From: an uncultured Eubacteriales bacterium
GTDB taxonomy: Bacteria; Bacillota; Clostridia; Christensenellales; Aristaeellaceae
Length of the DNA: 41,719 nucleotides
Assembly: GCA_900542395.1 (NCBI GenBank)
Contig: UQNM01000010.1
Location: 1-41,719 of the forward strand
Direction: 5' to 3'
Shown: positions 22,519 to 32,259 of the stretch, piece by piece
How positions within the stretch are numbered: the stretch's first letter is position 1
How the letters are laid out: every line of letters starts with the position of its first letter
Made by a program: the position numbers and the translations under genes
The notes under the pieces: generated by a model
Told to the model about the DNA's origin: nothing
Database searches by the model: none
What the model saw: only the letters and a program-made list of their open reading frames with translations

Positions 22519-23394
22519 ATGAGGGCGAAATGGACGGATTTGGCCGTGGAGGCGGCGGGCGGCGAGCTGCGCGAGGGCGGCCTGTCGCGCACGGTCGTGA
22601 AGGTGGAGGACGAGGCGAGCGCGCGGAGGCTGGGCAGGCCGATGGGCACCTATGTCACGCTGGCCTGCGAGCAGGCGCTGACGGTTTCGCTGGAAACGCG
22701 GCGCGCGCTGGCGGCGGAGCTGGCGAAGACCCTTCGCGACATGCTGCCCGAGGACATGAAAACGGCGCTGGTCGTCGGGCTGGGCAACCGCAGCGTCACG
22801 CCGGATTCCCTCGGCCCGCGCACGGCGGAGCGCGTGCTGGTGACGCGGCATATCGGCGACAGCCTGCCGTGGGGCGCGGAGATGAACAGCGTCTGCGCCG
22901 CCGCGCCGGGGGTGCTCGGCGTGACGGGCATGGAGACAGCGGAGATTCTGCGCGGCATGGTCGCCCATGTCAGGCCGGACGCGGTGATCGCCGTGGACGC
23001 GCTGGCCGCGCGCAGCTCCAAGCGCATCGCCTCAACGATCCAGATTGCGGATACGGGCATCACGCCGGGCTCGGGCGTGGGCAACCACCGAAAGGCGCTC
23101 GACCGGGAGACGCTCGGCGTGCCCGTCGTCGCGGTGGGCGTGCCGCTGGTGGTGTATGCCTCGACCATCGCCGCCGACGCGCTCTGCGCGCTGGGCGAAG
23201 GCGAGGTGGAGGAGGAACGCATCGCGGCCTGCGTGGAGCGCGTGGTTTCCGAAAAGCTGGGGGAGATGATCGTCACCCCGCGCGAGGTGGACGCGCTGGT
23301 GGAACGCATGGCCGGTGTGCTGGCCGACGGAATCAATCAGGCGCTGCATCCGCGGCTGAGCCGGGATGAAATCGCGCAGATGATGGCGCAGTAA
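22519..23394 (+). CDS. gpr: Spore germination protease GPR
   Basis: A 291-residue atypical aspartic protease of family A25, which degrades small acid-soluble spore proteins at germination. VVGLGNRSVTPDSLGPR, the GVTGMET segment, DALAARSSKRIASTIQIAD and TPGSGVGNHRK are diagnostic. The N-terminal stretch TDLAVEA is the expected propeptide region. GGAGG lies ahead of the ATG. GPR is expected to be made in the forespore; I looked for a sigma-G site upstream and saw none that I would defend. The gene is good evidence that the organism forms endospores. The downstream dacF gene starts 12 bases after its stop. Confidence 0.95.
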   Translation: MRAKWTDLAVEAAGGELREGGLSRTVVKVEDEASARRLGRPMGTYVTLACEQALTVSLETRRALAAELAKTLRDMLPEDMKTALVVGLGNRSVTPDSLGPRTAERVLVTRHIGDSLPWGAEMNSVCAAAPGVLGVTGMETAEILRGMVAHVRPDAVIAVDALAARSSKRIASTIQIADTGITPGSGVGNHRKALDRETLGVPVVAVGVPLVVYASTIAADALCALGEGEVEEERIAACVERVVSEKLGEMIVTPREVDALVERMAGVLADGINQALHPRLSRDEIAQMMAQ

Positions 23395-23406
23395 GGGAGG
23401 AGAGCC

Positions 23407-24579
23407 ATGAAAAGGAAAATGGGATGGGCGGCGCTGATGATCTTGTCTTTGCTGCCGGGGCTGGCAAAGGCCGACGACACGCCGATGGAGGCGGAAGCGC
23501 CGATTGCGCTGACCAGCCCGAGCGCGATTCTCTGCGAGGCCTCGACCGGGCGGGTCGTCTTTGAAAAGAACGCGGACGAGCGCCGTCCGGTCGCCAGCGT
23601 CAACAAGGTGATGACAATTCTGCTGACGCTGGAGGCGCTGGACGAGGGGCGCGTGTCCGCGCAGGATCAGGTGACCGTCTCCCCGCGCGCGGCGAGCATG
23701 GGCGGCAGTCAGGCGTTTCTCGACGCGGGCGAGCGCTATCCGCTCGGCGAGCTGCTCAAGACCGTGATCGTCGCCAGCGCCAACGATTCGGCCGTCGCCC
23801 TCGCGGAGCACCTCGCCGGGGCGGAGGAAGCGTTTGTGAAGCTGATGAACGCGCGCGCCGATGAACTGGGGCTCCAAAACACGCATTACGTCAACTGCAC
23901 CGGCCTGCCCGCGCCCGATCACTATACCACCGCGCGGGACGTGGCGAAGCTGAGCGCGCAGCTCGATCTGCATCCGCTGTATTACCGCTACTCGACGATC
24001 TGGATGGATGAGATCCGGCACCGCGGCGGGCGCGTGACCGCGCTGACGAACACGAACCGGCTGGTTCGGTTTTACCCCGGCTGCGACGGCTATAAGACCG
24101 GCTCGACCAACGAGGCGCGCTACTGCATCAGCGCGACGGCCAAAAAGGACGGCATGCGGCTGATCGCCGTCGTGCTCGGCACACCCGCCGGGCAGACGCG
24201 CTTTGACGAGGCGCGCGCCATGCTGGAATACGGCTTTGCGAACGTGAAGCTGGTGACGCCCATCGCGCAGGGACAGCCGCTGGATATGACGGTGCCCGTC
24301 CGCCTCGGCGGGCGGGATCGGGTTTCGGTGGTCAGCGGCGGCACGTGCAGCCTGCTCGAAAAGCGAGGCGAGAAAAACGCGCTCTCGCTGGAGGCGGCGC
24401 TCGTCGAGCGGGTGAACGCGCCGGTTTACGCGGGCGACGTGCTGGGGGAAATCCGCGTCAGGCGGGACGGCGAGGTGGTGGCGGTTGTGCCCGCCGTTGC
24501 CGGGGAGGACGTGCAGCTTCCCGGCATGGTGGACGCGCTGATTCGGATTCGCGACCATTTTATGCTGACCGGGGCTTGA
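23407..24579 (+). CDS. dacF: D-alanyl-D-alanine carboxypeptidase, DacF/PBP5 family
   Basis: A 390-residue secreted penicillin-binding enzyme (peptidase S11) that trims the terminal D-alanine from peptidoglycan stem peptides. A signal peptide spans about 1-22. The three active-site motifs are SVNK (S64, K67), SAN (124-126) and KTG (230-232). The C-terminal PBP5-type beta domain (about 275-380) is present. Being 12 bases behind gpr suggests co-transcription and a role in spore cortex formation, as for Bacillus DacF, which is itself forespore-expressed. AGGGAGGAG precedes the start. Confidence 0.92.
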   Translation: MKRKMGWAALMILSLLPGLAKADDTPMEAEAPIALTSPSAILCEASTGRVVFEKNADERRPVASVNKVMTILLTLEALDEGRVSAQDQVTVSPRAASMGGSQAFLDAGERYPLGELLKTVIVASANDSAVALAEHLAGAEEAFVKLMNARADELGLQNTHYVNCTGLPAPDHYTTARDVAKLSAQLDLHPLYYRYSTIWMDEIRHRGGRVTALTNTNRLVRFYPGCDGYKTGSTNEARYCISATAKKDGMRLIAVVLGTPAGQTRFDEARAMLEYGFANVKLVTPIAQGQPLDMTVPVRLGGRDRVSVVSGGTCSLLEKRGEKNALSLEAALVERVNAPVYAGDVLGEIRVRRDGEVVAVVPAVAGEDVQLPGMVDALIRIRDHFMLTGA

Positions 24580-24604
24580 CAATCGGAAAATGCCGTGCAA
24601 TACT
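24576..24604 (+). promoter_or_regulatory. Promoter ahead of the NSS transporter
   Basis: TTGACA (24576-24581), 17-base spacer, AATACT (24599-24604). The -35 box overlaps the dacF stop codon. Confidence 0.6.
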
Positions 24605-24636
24605 CTGAAGTATTAAAAAGCAAAAGAGGGATTGCC

Positions 24637-26016
24637 ATGAATCCAAATGAAAATCCGGCGCCCAAGCGCGAGAACTTCGCTTCTCGATTGGGCTTTCTGC
24701 TCGTCAGCGCGGGCTGCGCGATCGGCATCGGCAACGTTTGGCGCTTTCCGACGGTCGCGGGGCAGAACGGCGGCGGCGTATTCGTGCTGTTTTACCTGAT
24801 CTTCCTGCTGGCGATGGGCGTTCCAGTGCTGACCATGGAGCTGGCCGTCGGCCGCGCGGGGCACGGAACGGCGACACAGGCGTATCGCGCGCTGGAAAAG
24901 CGGGGCGCGAAGTGGCATCTGCACGGCTATCTCTGCCTGCTTGGCTGCTGCATGCTGATGATGTATTACACCACGGTCAGCGGCTGGATGCTCAGCTATT
25001 TCTTCAAATTTCTGACCAGCGCGTTCAGCGGCCTGAGCGGCGACGCGGTTTCCGGCGTTTTTGGGCGGATGCTGGAAAGCCCCGGCGAGATGGGCGGCTA
25101 CATGGCGCTGACCGTCGTGCTCGGCTTTGCGATTTGCAGCTTTGGCCTGCAAAACGGCGTGGAGCGCATCACCAAGGGGATGATGTGCGCGCTGATTGTG
25201 CTGATTGCCGTGCTGGCCGTGCACAGCTTCACCCTCTCCGGCGCGAAGGACGGGCTTGCGTTCTTCCTTCTGCCCGATTGGAGCCGCGCTGTGGAGCAGG
25301 GAATCGGCAGCGTTCTCGTTGCGGCGATGAATCAGGCGTTCTTCACGCTCAGCCTCGGCATCGGCGCGATGGAGATCTTCGGCAGCTACATGAACCGCGA
25401 CCATACGCTGACCAGCGAGGCCGTGCGCATCTGCGCGCTGGATACGTTTGTGGCGGTCAGCGCGGGTCTGATTATCTTCCCGGCCTGCTTTTCCTACGGC
25501 GTTTCGCCGGATGCGGGGCCGAGCCTCATCTTCATCACCCTGCCGAACGTCTTCACCGGCATGGCGGGCGGCCGCATGTGGGGCACGCTGTTCTTCCTGT
25601 TTATGACGTTCGCCAGCTTCACAACGGTCGTCGCGGTGTTTGAAAACATCATCGCCAGCGCCATGGAGCTGTTTCACATCGAGCGCTGCCGCGCGTGCGT
25701 GCTCGGCACGGCGTTCATCCTGCTGGCGAGCGCGCCGTGCGTGCTGGGCTTCAACCTGTGGAGCGGCTTCCAGCCGCTGGGCGCGGGCAGCACCGTGCTC
25801 GACGGCGAGGATTTCATCGTCTCCAACCTGCTGCTCCCGTTCGGCAGTCTGGTGTACCTGCTCTTCTGCGTGACGAAATGGGGCTGGGGCTTTGACCGCT
25901 ATCTGGAGGAAGCCAACGCGGGCGAGGGGATTCGCCTGCCGCGCGCGCTCAAGCCGCTGCTGCAAGTCGTCCTGCCGATTCTGATTGTGCTGATTATCGT
26001 GCAGGGATTGATCTGA
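24637..26016 (+). CDS. Sodium-dependent amino acid/neurotransmitter-type transporter (NSS/SNF family)
   Basis: A 459-residue polytopic membrane protein of the neurotransmitter:sodium symporter family. FLLVSAGCAIGIGNVWRFP in the first helix holds the unwound sodium/substrate site, followed by NGGGVFVLFYLIFL and the GVPVLTMELAVGR loop. About 11 or 12 hydrophobic segments are visible, ending IVLIIVQGLI. Bacterial members import amino acids such as leucine, tryptophan or tyrosine with sodium. ATG 24637 has AAGAGGG upstream and is preferred to a start 14 codons earlier that overlaps the promoter. The substrate cannot be read from the sequence. Confidence 0.93.
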   Translation: MNPNENPAPKRENFASRLGFLLVSAGCAIGIGNVWRFPTVAGQNGGGVFVLFYLIFLLAMGVPVLTMELAVGRAGHGTATQAYRALEKRGAKWHLHGYLCLLGCCMLMMYYTTVSGWMLSYFFKFLTSAFSGLSGDAVSGVFGRMLESPGEMGGYMALTVVLGFAICSFGLQNGVERITKGMMCALIVLIAVLAVHSFTLSGAKDGLAFFLLPDWSRAVEQGIGSVLVAAMNQAFFTLSLGIGAMEIFGSYMNRDHTLTSEAVRICALDTFVAVSAGLIIFPACFSYGVSPDAGPSLIFITLPNVFTGMAGGRMWGTLFFLFMTFASFTTVVAVFENIIASAMELFHIERCRACVLGTAFILLASAPCVLGFNLWSGFQPLGAGSTVLDGEDFIVSNLLLPFGSLVYLLFCVTKWGWGFDRYLEEANAGEGIRLPRALKPLLQVVLPILIVLIIVQGLI

Positions 26017-26029
26017 TCGTATAAAACGG

Positions 26030-26214
26030 CGGAGTCTGTCGAGCGAATAAACCTGATCTTTCAAAAACAAAGCTGAGTATTTTTGCCCGAAGGATTCCAA
26101 AGGGCGACCGGAAAGCCCTTTGGTGGGGCGATGGGGCAAAGCCCCATATTCAAAAAGTGCTTAGGCGGTTGTTTTCTGAAATGTTTGGTTTACGCTCGAC
26201 AGACTCCGTTTTTT
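26030..26214. repeat. Dispersed palindromic element acting as bidirectional terminator, copy A
   Basis: Terminal arms CGGAGTCTGTCGAGCG (26030-26045) and their exact complement (26193-26208) enclose TAAACC/GGTTTA and a core at 26080-26154. The core has two hairpins, CCAAAGGGC/GCCCTTTGG and TGGGGC-AAA-GCCCCA. The core is almost identical to that at 29482-29556. T-runs flank both ends (TTTTTT on plus, TTTT on minus). It lies between the convergent NSS transporter (+) and rpsR (-) genes. Confidence 0.85.
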
Positions 26215-26267
26215 GCACGCAAAAAAAGCGCCCCTCTTGCGAGAAACGCTTGATTTCGCTTTGCTTC

Positions 26268-26528
26268 TTACTCAGCGGTGTAGGGCAGCAGCGCGATGGC
26301 ACGGGCGCGCTTGATGGCCTCGGAAAGCTGACGCTGATGCTTGGCGCAGTTGCCGCTCATACGGCGGGGCATGATCTTGCCGCGCTCGTTGATGTTGCGG
26401 CGCATACGGGAGTTCACATCACGGAACTCCTTGTAGTCGATGTATTCAATCTTATCGACACAGAACGCACAAACCTTGCGGCGCGGCTTACGGCCGCGCG
26501 GACGGCGTGCTCCACGATCTTCAGACAT
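26268..26528 (-). CDS. rpsR: 30S ribosomal protein S18
   Basis: An 86-residue ribosomal protein binding S6 on the small-subunit platform. RRKVCAFCVDKIEYIDYKE and the C-terminal NCAKHQRQLSEAIKRAR are diagnostic. The CAFC and CAKH pairs (CxxC plus CxxH) indicate the zinc-binding form of S18. GGAGAA lies ahead of ATG 26528. Last gene of the rpsF-ssb-rpsR operon, 53 bases behind ssb. Confidence 0.97.
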   Translation of the reverse strand: MSEDRGARRPRGRKPRRKVCAFCVDKIEYIDYKEFRDVNSRMRRNINERGKIMPRRMSGNCAKHQRQLSEAIKRARAIALLPYTAE

Positions 26529-26581
26529 GGAAGTTCTCCTTTCTTCACCAGCAGGGCTGGCTTTGCAAATTGATCTCGGAC

Positions 26582-27034
26582 TTAAAAGGGCAGTTCATCG
26601 TCATCCACCTGCGTGAACCCGGCGTCTGCGGGGGCGTAGGCCGGAGCCTGCGCGCGCGGCGCGGCGGGAGCGGCAGGGGCTTGGTGATAATCGCCGGAAG
26701 GGGCGCCGCTGCTCTGGTTGGCGGAAAGGAACTCGACCTCGTCGGCGACGATATCAAACGCGCTGCGCTTGCTGCCGTCCTGCGCCTCGTAGGTGCGGGT
26801 CTGGATGGAGCCGGTCACGGCCACCTTCCTTCCCTTGGTCAGATAGCGGCCGCAGAGCTCGGCGAGCTGGCGCCAGGCGACGATGTTGAGAAAATCCGTT
26901 TCCTGCTGGCCGGTCTGCGCGTTGCGAAAGCGGCGATTGACCGCGATGCTGAAGTTGCAAACCGGAACGCCGGACTGGGTAGATCTCATTTCAGGGTCGC
27001 GGGTCAGATTGCCGATCAGAAAAACCTTATTCAT
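26582..27034 (-). CDS. ssb: Single-stranded DNA-binding protein
   Basis: A 150-residue SSB with an OB-fold (about 1-105: MNKVFLIGNLTRDPEMR, NFSIAVNRRF and FLNIVAWRQLAELC). A Gly/Ala/Pro-rich flexible tail follows, ending in the acidic peptide DDDELPF that recruits replication and repair proteins. The position between rpsF and rpsR is the standard Firmicutes arrangement. Confidence 0.97.
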   Translation of the reverse strand: MNKVFLIGNLTRDPEMRSTQSGVPVCNFSIAVNRRFRNAQTGQQETDFLNIVAWRQLAELCGRYLTKGRKVAVTGSIQTRTYEAQDGSKRSAFDIVADEVEFLSANQSSGAPSGDYHQAPAAPAAPRAQAPAYAPADAGFTQVDDDELPF

Positions 27035-27094
27035 ATGACTCTGTTTCCTCTACTGCTTCACGAAGTTGCCTTCGTTCAGTTGGCGATGTTTCGC

Positions 27095-27469
27095 TTACGC
27101 CTGCTCGGCGGGAGCGGCCTCGGCCTGGGTCTCCTCGCTCACGGGAGCGACGCGAACCGGGCGCGGCTTCACGCTGCTCTTCTTCTCAAGCAGCTTGACG
27201 ATCTGAGAACGGATGACGTTCTCGTTGATGCCGAGATTACGGGAGAGCTCCTTGGGCAGCTCGGAAGCGCCGTTGAAAGCGACATACACGTAATAACCTT
27301 CGGTCTTGTAGTCGATGGCGTAGGCCAGGCGGCGCTTGCCCCACTCCTCAACCTTGACAACCTCGCCGCCGTTGGCAGCGATGATACCGTTGAACTTCTC
27401 GATCAGCTCCTTGCGGGCAGCCTCCTCGACGTTGGTATCAATGATGTAGATCAGTTCGTACTTATTCAT
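27095..27469 (-). CDS. rpsF: 30S ribosomal protein S6
   Basis: A 124-residue ribosomal protein. MNKYELIYIIDTNVEE, WGKRRLAYAIDYKTEGYYVY and the RNLGINENVIRSQIV stretch are typical. An Ala/Glu-rich tail (about 100-124) is an ordinary extension. The start at 27469 is fixed by AAGGAGGTGAAAGGATC upstream; a longer frame extends back into the promoter and is rejected. Confidence 0.97.
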   Translation of the reverse strand: MNKYELIYIIDTNVEEAARKELIEKFNGIIAANGGEVVKVEEWGKRRLAYAIDYKTEGYYVYVAFNGASELPKELSRNLGINENVIRSQIVKLLEKKSSVKPRPVRVAPVSEETQAEAAPAEQA

Positions 27470-27568
27470 GATCCTTTCACCTCCTTTTGGACTCTGGCTC
27501 TGCAATTTTGCATGCAGAACAAGGATGTGCCAGTTATGTATGATAGCACAGGAATCGCGAAAAAGCAA
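27470..27568 (-). promoter_or_regulatory. Promoter and structured leader of rpsF-ssb-rpsR
   Basis: Minus strand TTGCTT (27568-27563), 17-base spacer, TATCAT (27545-27540). The predicted leader of about 60 bases can fold with an outer CTGGC/GCCAG stem around an inner CTGCA/TGCAG stem. S6/S18 are known to bind their own leader in many bacteria; I do not see the CCG box of that motif, so I call only a hairpin. Confidence 0.6.
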
Positions 27569-27676
27569 GCGGTTTCCGCGGATTTTTTCCGAAAATGCGG
27601 AAATTTGCGCAAAACGCGCCCAACCGGCCGGAATCGGGGAATCCTTTGGGCGGGGCGAAGAAAGCGGCCAAAACCC

Positions 27677-27705
27677 TTGACGAACCAAGCGATTAAGGGT
27701 ATAAT
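27677..27705 (+). promoter_or_regulatory. Promoter of obg
   Basis: TTGACG (27677-27682), 17-base spacer, perfect TATAAT (27700-27705), about 60 bases before the obg start. The rpsF promoter fires in the other direction 110 bases away. Confidence 0.8.
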
Positions 27706-27768
27706 TGCTCGGATAGTCTGTTTCAACTGATCCCCGTGGGTTTTAAGTAGAGGAAAGTAAAAGAAGTT

Positions 27769-29028
<1,260 letters not shown>

Positions 29029-29123
29029 ACGCCTTCCGTCACGATAAAGCATGAAAGGATGCTTTCTTAAAGGATGCTTTTTTAAGAGAAAGCGGGCTGA
29101 AGGCGATAAAGAAAGGATAGCTT

Positions 29124-29411
29124 ATGACGAGTAAACAGCGCGCGTATCTGCGCAGTTTGGCCAACACCATGGAGCCGATCATCCATGTCGGCAAGGATGG
29201 CGTGAACGAAAACATGATCAAGCAGGCTTCCGACGCGCTCGAAGCGCGGGAGCTGATTAAGGGCACGGTTTTGCAGAACAGCCCGATGAGCGCCCGCGAC
29301 GCGATTGCCGCCCTCTGCGAGGGCACGAACGCCGAGCCGGTGCAGTGCATCGGCAGCCGCTTCGTGATCTACCGCGCGCGGGAAAAAGACCCGAAGATCG
29401 TGCTTCCGTAA
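29124..29411 (+). CDS. yhbY: YhbY family RNA-binding (CRM domain) protein
   Basis: A 95-residue CRM-domain protein associated with pre-50S ribosomal particles. MTSKQRAYLRSLANTMEPI, HVGKDGVNENMI and the ALEARELIKGTVL segment match the family. AAAGGATAGCTT precedes the ATG. Pairing with obg is typical of Firmicutes ribosome-assembly loci. Confidence 0.95.
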   Translation: MTSKQRAYLRSLANTMEPIIHVGKDGVNENMIKQASDALEARELIKGTVLQNSPMSARDAIAALCEGTNAEPVQCIGSRFVIYRAREKDPKIVLP

Positions 29412-29436
29412 GGAAAAAAGAACCAAATCAATAAAG

Positions 29437-29612
29437 CAAGGCTGTCAAGCAAATAAACCTGATATTTCAAAAAACTAAGTGTTTTTGCCCGAAGGTTTCC
29501 AAAGGGCGACCGGAAAGCCCTTTGGTGGGGCGATGGGGCAAAGCCCCATATTCAAACAACGCTTAGAGATTTACTTTTTGAAATGCTTGGTTTAAGTATG
29601 ACAGCCTTGTTT
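29437..29612. repeat. Dispersed palindromic element acting as bidirectional terminator, copy B
   Basis: Arms CAAGGCTGTCA (29437-29447) and TGACAGCCTTG (29599-29609) enclose TAAACC (29454-29459) and GGTTTA (29589-29594). The 75-base core (29482-29556) differs from copy A at a single position. TTTT follows on the plus side. It sits between the convergent yhbY (+) and EamA permease (-) genes. The outer arms have a different sequence from copy A but keep pairing, a sign of selection on structure. Confidence 0.85.
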
Positions 29613-29625
29613 TATTTGCAAAGTA

Positions 29626-30486
29626 TTATTTTGGGGCGGACTTTACCGCCGCGACAATGCCTCCGCAGATCATCAGCGCGCCGAGAATAAAGCTGGGGGT
29701 GACGGTTTCGTGCAGAAACAGCACGCCCAAAATCGCGGAGACGAGCGGCTGCATCGGGTAAAACATGGAGCAAAAGCTCGCGTCCATCACCCGCAGGCTG
29801 TAATTCCAGAGCGAATGGGTCACGGCGGTGCCGAAAATGCCCATGTACAGCACGGCGAGGACGCTTTGCACCGAAAAGGAGCAGGCGGCGCTTTGCAGCT
29901 CGATCAAAGACCATGCGCCGGTCAGGGGCAGGGCGCAGCAAATCGCAATCAGCGCGATCTGCATCGGATCGTAGCGGCCGCTGATGCGGCGAATGATGAT
30001 CGAGGCGGTGGACCAGAGGAAGACGCTGACCAGCATCATCAATACACCGGCGGCGTCCGCCGTGCCGCCCACGCCGACGATGACCACCACGCCGAGCATG
30101 GAGAGCGCGACGCAGGCGATTTTGGACAGGGTGATGCGCTCGTGCAGAAAGAGCGCGGCGAGAATCGGGATGAAGATGGGGTTCATCGCGCCCAGCAGCG
30201 AGGAGAGCGAGCCGGTCAGCCGATTGATCCCCAGCATTTGCAGGCAGAAGCTGGCGAAATACCCGGTGAAGCCGATGGCAAAGAGAATCGGCCAGTCGCG
30301 CCTGTCCACGGGCTTCAGCGCCCTGCGCAGGCGCAAAACGAGCAGGAGCGCCGGGATAGAAACCAGATAGCGCAGCGCGAGAAGCGTCACCGGGGGAATG
30401 GTGCGCAGCGCGACCTTGGAGACGACGTATTGGCTGCCCCAGAGGATGAAAGCGGTGAACAGGGGAATCAGGCGGCGCTTGTTCAT
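29626..30486 (-). CDS. EamA-family (DMT superfamily) permease
   Basis: A 286-residue membrane protein with ten predicted helices arranged as two EamA repeats (about 5-140 and 145-282). FILWGSQYVVSKVAL in helix 1 and FLWSTASIIIRRISG at the start of the second repeat are characteristic. Members export amino acids, nucleotides or other small metabolites; the substrate is not evident. GAGG lies upstream of ATG 30486. It is transcribed alone, with element B at its 3' side. The 5' region has a TATAAT at 30574-30569 (minus) but no matching -35 box. Confidence 0.9.
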   Translation of the reverse strand: MNKRRLIPLFTAFILWGSQYVVSKVALRTIPPVTLLALRYLVSIPALLLVLRLRRALKPVDRRDWPILFAIGFTGYFASFCLQMLGINRLTGSLSSLLGAMNPIFIPILAALFLHERITLSKIACVALSMLGVVVIVGVGGTADAAGVLMMLVSVFLWSTASIIIRRISGRYDPMQIALIAICCALPLTGAWSLIELQSAACSFSVQSVLAVLYMGIFGTAVTHSLWNYSLRVMDASFCSMFYPMQPLVSAILGVLFLHETVTPSFILGALMICGGIVAAVKSAPK

Positions 30487-30624
30487 ATGAAAGCCTCACT
30501 TTGATAAGCGAATCCCGCCGCGCGGCGCTGAGGGCGCGCGCCTTTTCGGAATCCGCGTCTTTCTTCCTATTATAATTGAAGCGGGCGGCGTTGTATAGTT
30601 CAAAATGCGCGAAGGAGGATGGAA

Positions 30625-30705
30625 ATGCCGAAATTTGCAAGCACAATCAAAAAGAACGATTTTTTGGTGAAATTGGGCAATGAATTGCAGCTGACTGCAA
30701 AATAG
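30625..30705 (+). CDS. Possible 26-residue peptide ahead of livK
   Basis: An ATG with a perfect GAAGGAGGATGGAA site opens a 26-codon frame with a basic amphipathic product (MPKFASTIKKNDFLVKLGNE and six more residues). No homologue is recognised. It ends 57 bases before the livK promoter -35 box, so it would be in a separate message. The strong ribosome binding site is the only support; chance is quite possible. Confidence 0.3.
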   Translation: MPKFASTIKKNDFLVKLGNELQLTAK

Positions 30706-30761
30706 AAGTCGCAAAGTGAAAAATATTCATTGCAAAAGTGAAGAAAACTGAAAGAATTCGC

Positions 30762-30790
30762 TTGTTTTGACGGGATGATTGCGGTATAAT
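30762..30790 (+). promoter_or_regulatory. Promoter of the liv operon
   Basis: TTGTTT (30762-30767), 17-base spacer, perfect TATAAT (30785-30790), about 70 bases before livK. A GC-rich GGGG/CCCC leader hairpin follows at about 30805-30825. Confidence 0.75.
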
Positions 30791-30860
30791 ACCACCTATC
30801 AACGGCGGGGACCCAAAAGCCCCCGGCGAATTTCATGAATCCTGTATAGGGGGAATTGAC

Positions 30861-31982
30861 ATGAAGAAGTTGCTTGCTGCGGCCGTTGCCGCCGCGATGA
30901 CGATGACCGCGACCTTCGCGATGGCGGATGGCGCGATCAAGATTGGCGAAATCGGCCCGCTGACCGGCGCGGCCGCGATTTATGGCACGGCTGTCGCCAA
31001 CGGCGCGCAGATCGCCATCGACGAGCTGAACGCGCTGGGCGGCCAGCAGTATGAGCTGAACGCGCAGGACGACGAGGCGGACGCGGAGAAATCCGTCAAC
31101 GCTTACAACAACCTGCTCGACTGGGGCGCGCAGATGATGCTCGCGACCGTCACCACCAACCCCTGCATCGCCGTCGGTGCGCAGGCGTATGAGGATCGCG
31201 TCTTCATGCTCACGCCGTCCGCCTCTTCTTCGGATGTTACCGCCGATAAGGACAACGTGTATCAGGTCTGCTTCACCGACCCGGCGCAGGGCACCGCTTC
31301 CGCGCAGTACATCGCCGAGCACAAGCTGGCTGAGAAGGTCGCCGTGATCTACAACAACGCCGACGCATATTCCACCGGCGTCTACCAGACCTTCGACGCG
31401 GAGGCCAAGAAGCTGGGGCTGGAGGTTGTCGCCGTTTCCACCTTCACCGACGACACCACCGATTTCTCCGTGCAGGTGACCGCCGCGAAGGAAGCGGGCG
31501 CTGACCTCGTGTTCCTGCCGATCTATTACACCCCGGCTTCCATGATCCTTATGCAGGCCAACGCCATGGGCTATGCGCCGACCTTCTTCGGCTGCGACGG
31601 CATGGACGGCATCCTCGCCATCGAGGGCTTTGACACCAGCCTGGCCGAGGGGCTGATGATGCTGACCCCGTTCGCCGCGGATGCGAAGGACGAGAAGACG
31701 GTCTCCTTCGTCACCAAGTATCAGGAGAAGTTCGGCGGCGTGCCGAACCAGTTCGCTGCGGATGCTTATGACGGCATTTACGCGCTGGCTGCCGCCTGCA
31801 AGAAGGCGGGCGTGACCGCCGATACCTCCGTGGAGGACGCCTGCGACATGATTATCGCCGCCATGCAGGAGATTCAGGTGGAAGGTCTGACCGGCACCAT
31901 GACGTGGGACGCCGCCGGCACCGTCACCAAGACCCCGACTGCCGTTGTCATCAAGGATGGCGCTTACGTCAGCGCGGAGTAA
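30861..31982 (+). CDS. livK: Branched-chain amino acid type ABC transporter substrate-binding protein
   Basis: A 373-residue extracytoplasmic receptor of the LivK/LivJ (type I periplasmic binding) family. Starts IKIGEIGPLTGAAAIYG after the signal peptide; VNAYNNLLDWGAQMM, TPSASSSDVTADKDNVYQV and FLPIYYTPASMIL are typical segments. A signal peptide spans about 1-22 (ending FAMA, then DGAIK) but there is no lipobox cysteine, unusual for a binding protein of a single-membrane bacterium. GGGGGAATTGAC precedes the ATG. A terminator and a repeat separate it from livH, so it is probably made in excess over the permease. Confidence 0.93.
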   Translation: MKKLLAAAVAAAMTMTATFAMADGAIKIGEIGPLTGAAAIYGTAVANGAQIAIDELNALGGQQYELNAQDDEADAEKSVNAYNNLLDWGAQMMLATVTTNPCIAVGAQAYEDRVFMLTPSASSSDVTADKDNVYQVCFTDPAQGTASAQYIAEHKLAEKVAVIYNNADAYSTGVYQTFDAEAKKLGLEVVAVSTFTDDTTDFSVQVTAAKEAGADLVFLPIYYTPASMILMQANAMGYAPTFFGCDGMDGILAIEGFDTSLAEGLMMLTPFAADAKDEKTVSFVTKYQEKFGGVPNQFAADAYDGIYALAAACKKAGVTADTSVEDACDMIIAAMQEIQVEGLTGTMTWDAAGTVTKTPTAVVIKDGAYVSAE

Positions 31983-31997
31983 ACAGCAATCTCAGCG

Positions 31998-32034
31998 TAC
32001 ATGGCTTCGGTCAGCCGGAGCCATGTACTTTTGT
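31998..32034 (+). terminator. Intrinsic terminator between livK and livH
   Basis: GTACATGGCT (31998-32007) pairs with AGCCATGTAC (32020-32029), then TTTT. Partial read-through would give high receptor and lower permease expression. Confidence 0.8.
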
Positions 32035-32076
32035 TGTATCTGCCGCGTTCGTCTATCCCCCTTTTCTGACGCACTT

Positions 32077-32238
32077 ATACTAATTCTTATTAAAATGGCT
32101 TAATCCGCGCACCATCTTTTTCGCTCTGACTTTGCCTCGTTCCGTTCAACGTACCTCCAGTACGCCTCACTTCACTTGGCTTCGTCAGAACAAAAAATCT
32201 GATGCGCTCTGTTAAGCATTTTAACTGCGAATTAGTAT
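32077..32238. repeat. 162-bp palindromic MITE-like element between livK and livH
   Basis: Terminal inverted repeats ATACTAATTC (32077-32086) and GAATTAGTAT (32229-32238). Further matching arm blocks are AAAATG, CTTAA and a GCGCA/TGCGC pair. The apex is CGTAC-CTCCA-GTACG (32150-32164). No coding capacity. It resembles short non-autonomous repeats I remember from gut Clostridia genomes; no flanking target duplication is obvious. Confidence 0.7.
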
Positions 32239-32259
32239 TACGCAAATGAGGTGAATGAA

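Noticed and set aside
27470..27540. Canonical S6/S18 autoregulatory leader motif upstream of rpsF
   Set aside because: A hairpin is present but the conserved CCG box was not seen, so only a generic leader is reported.
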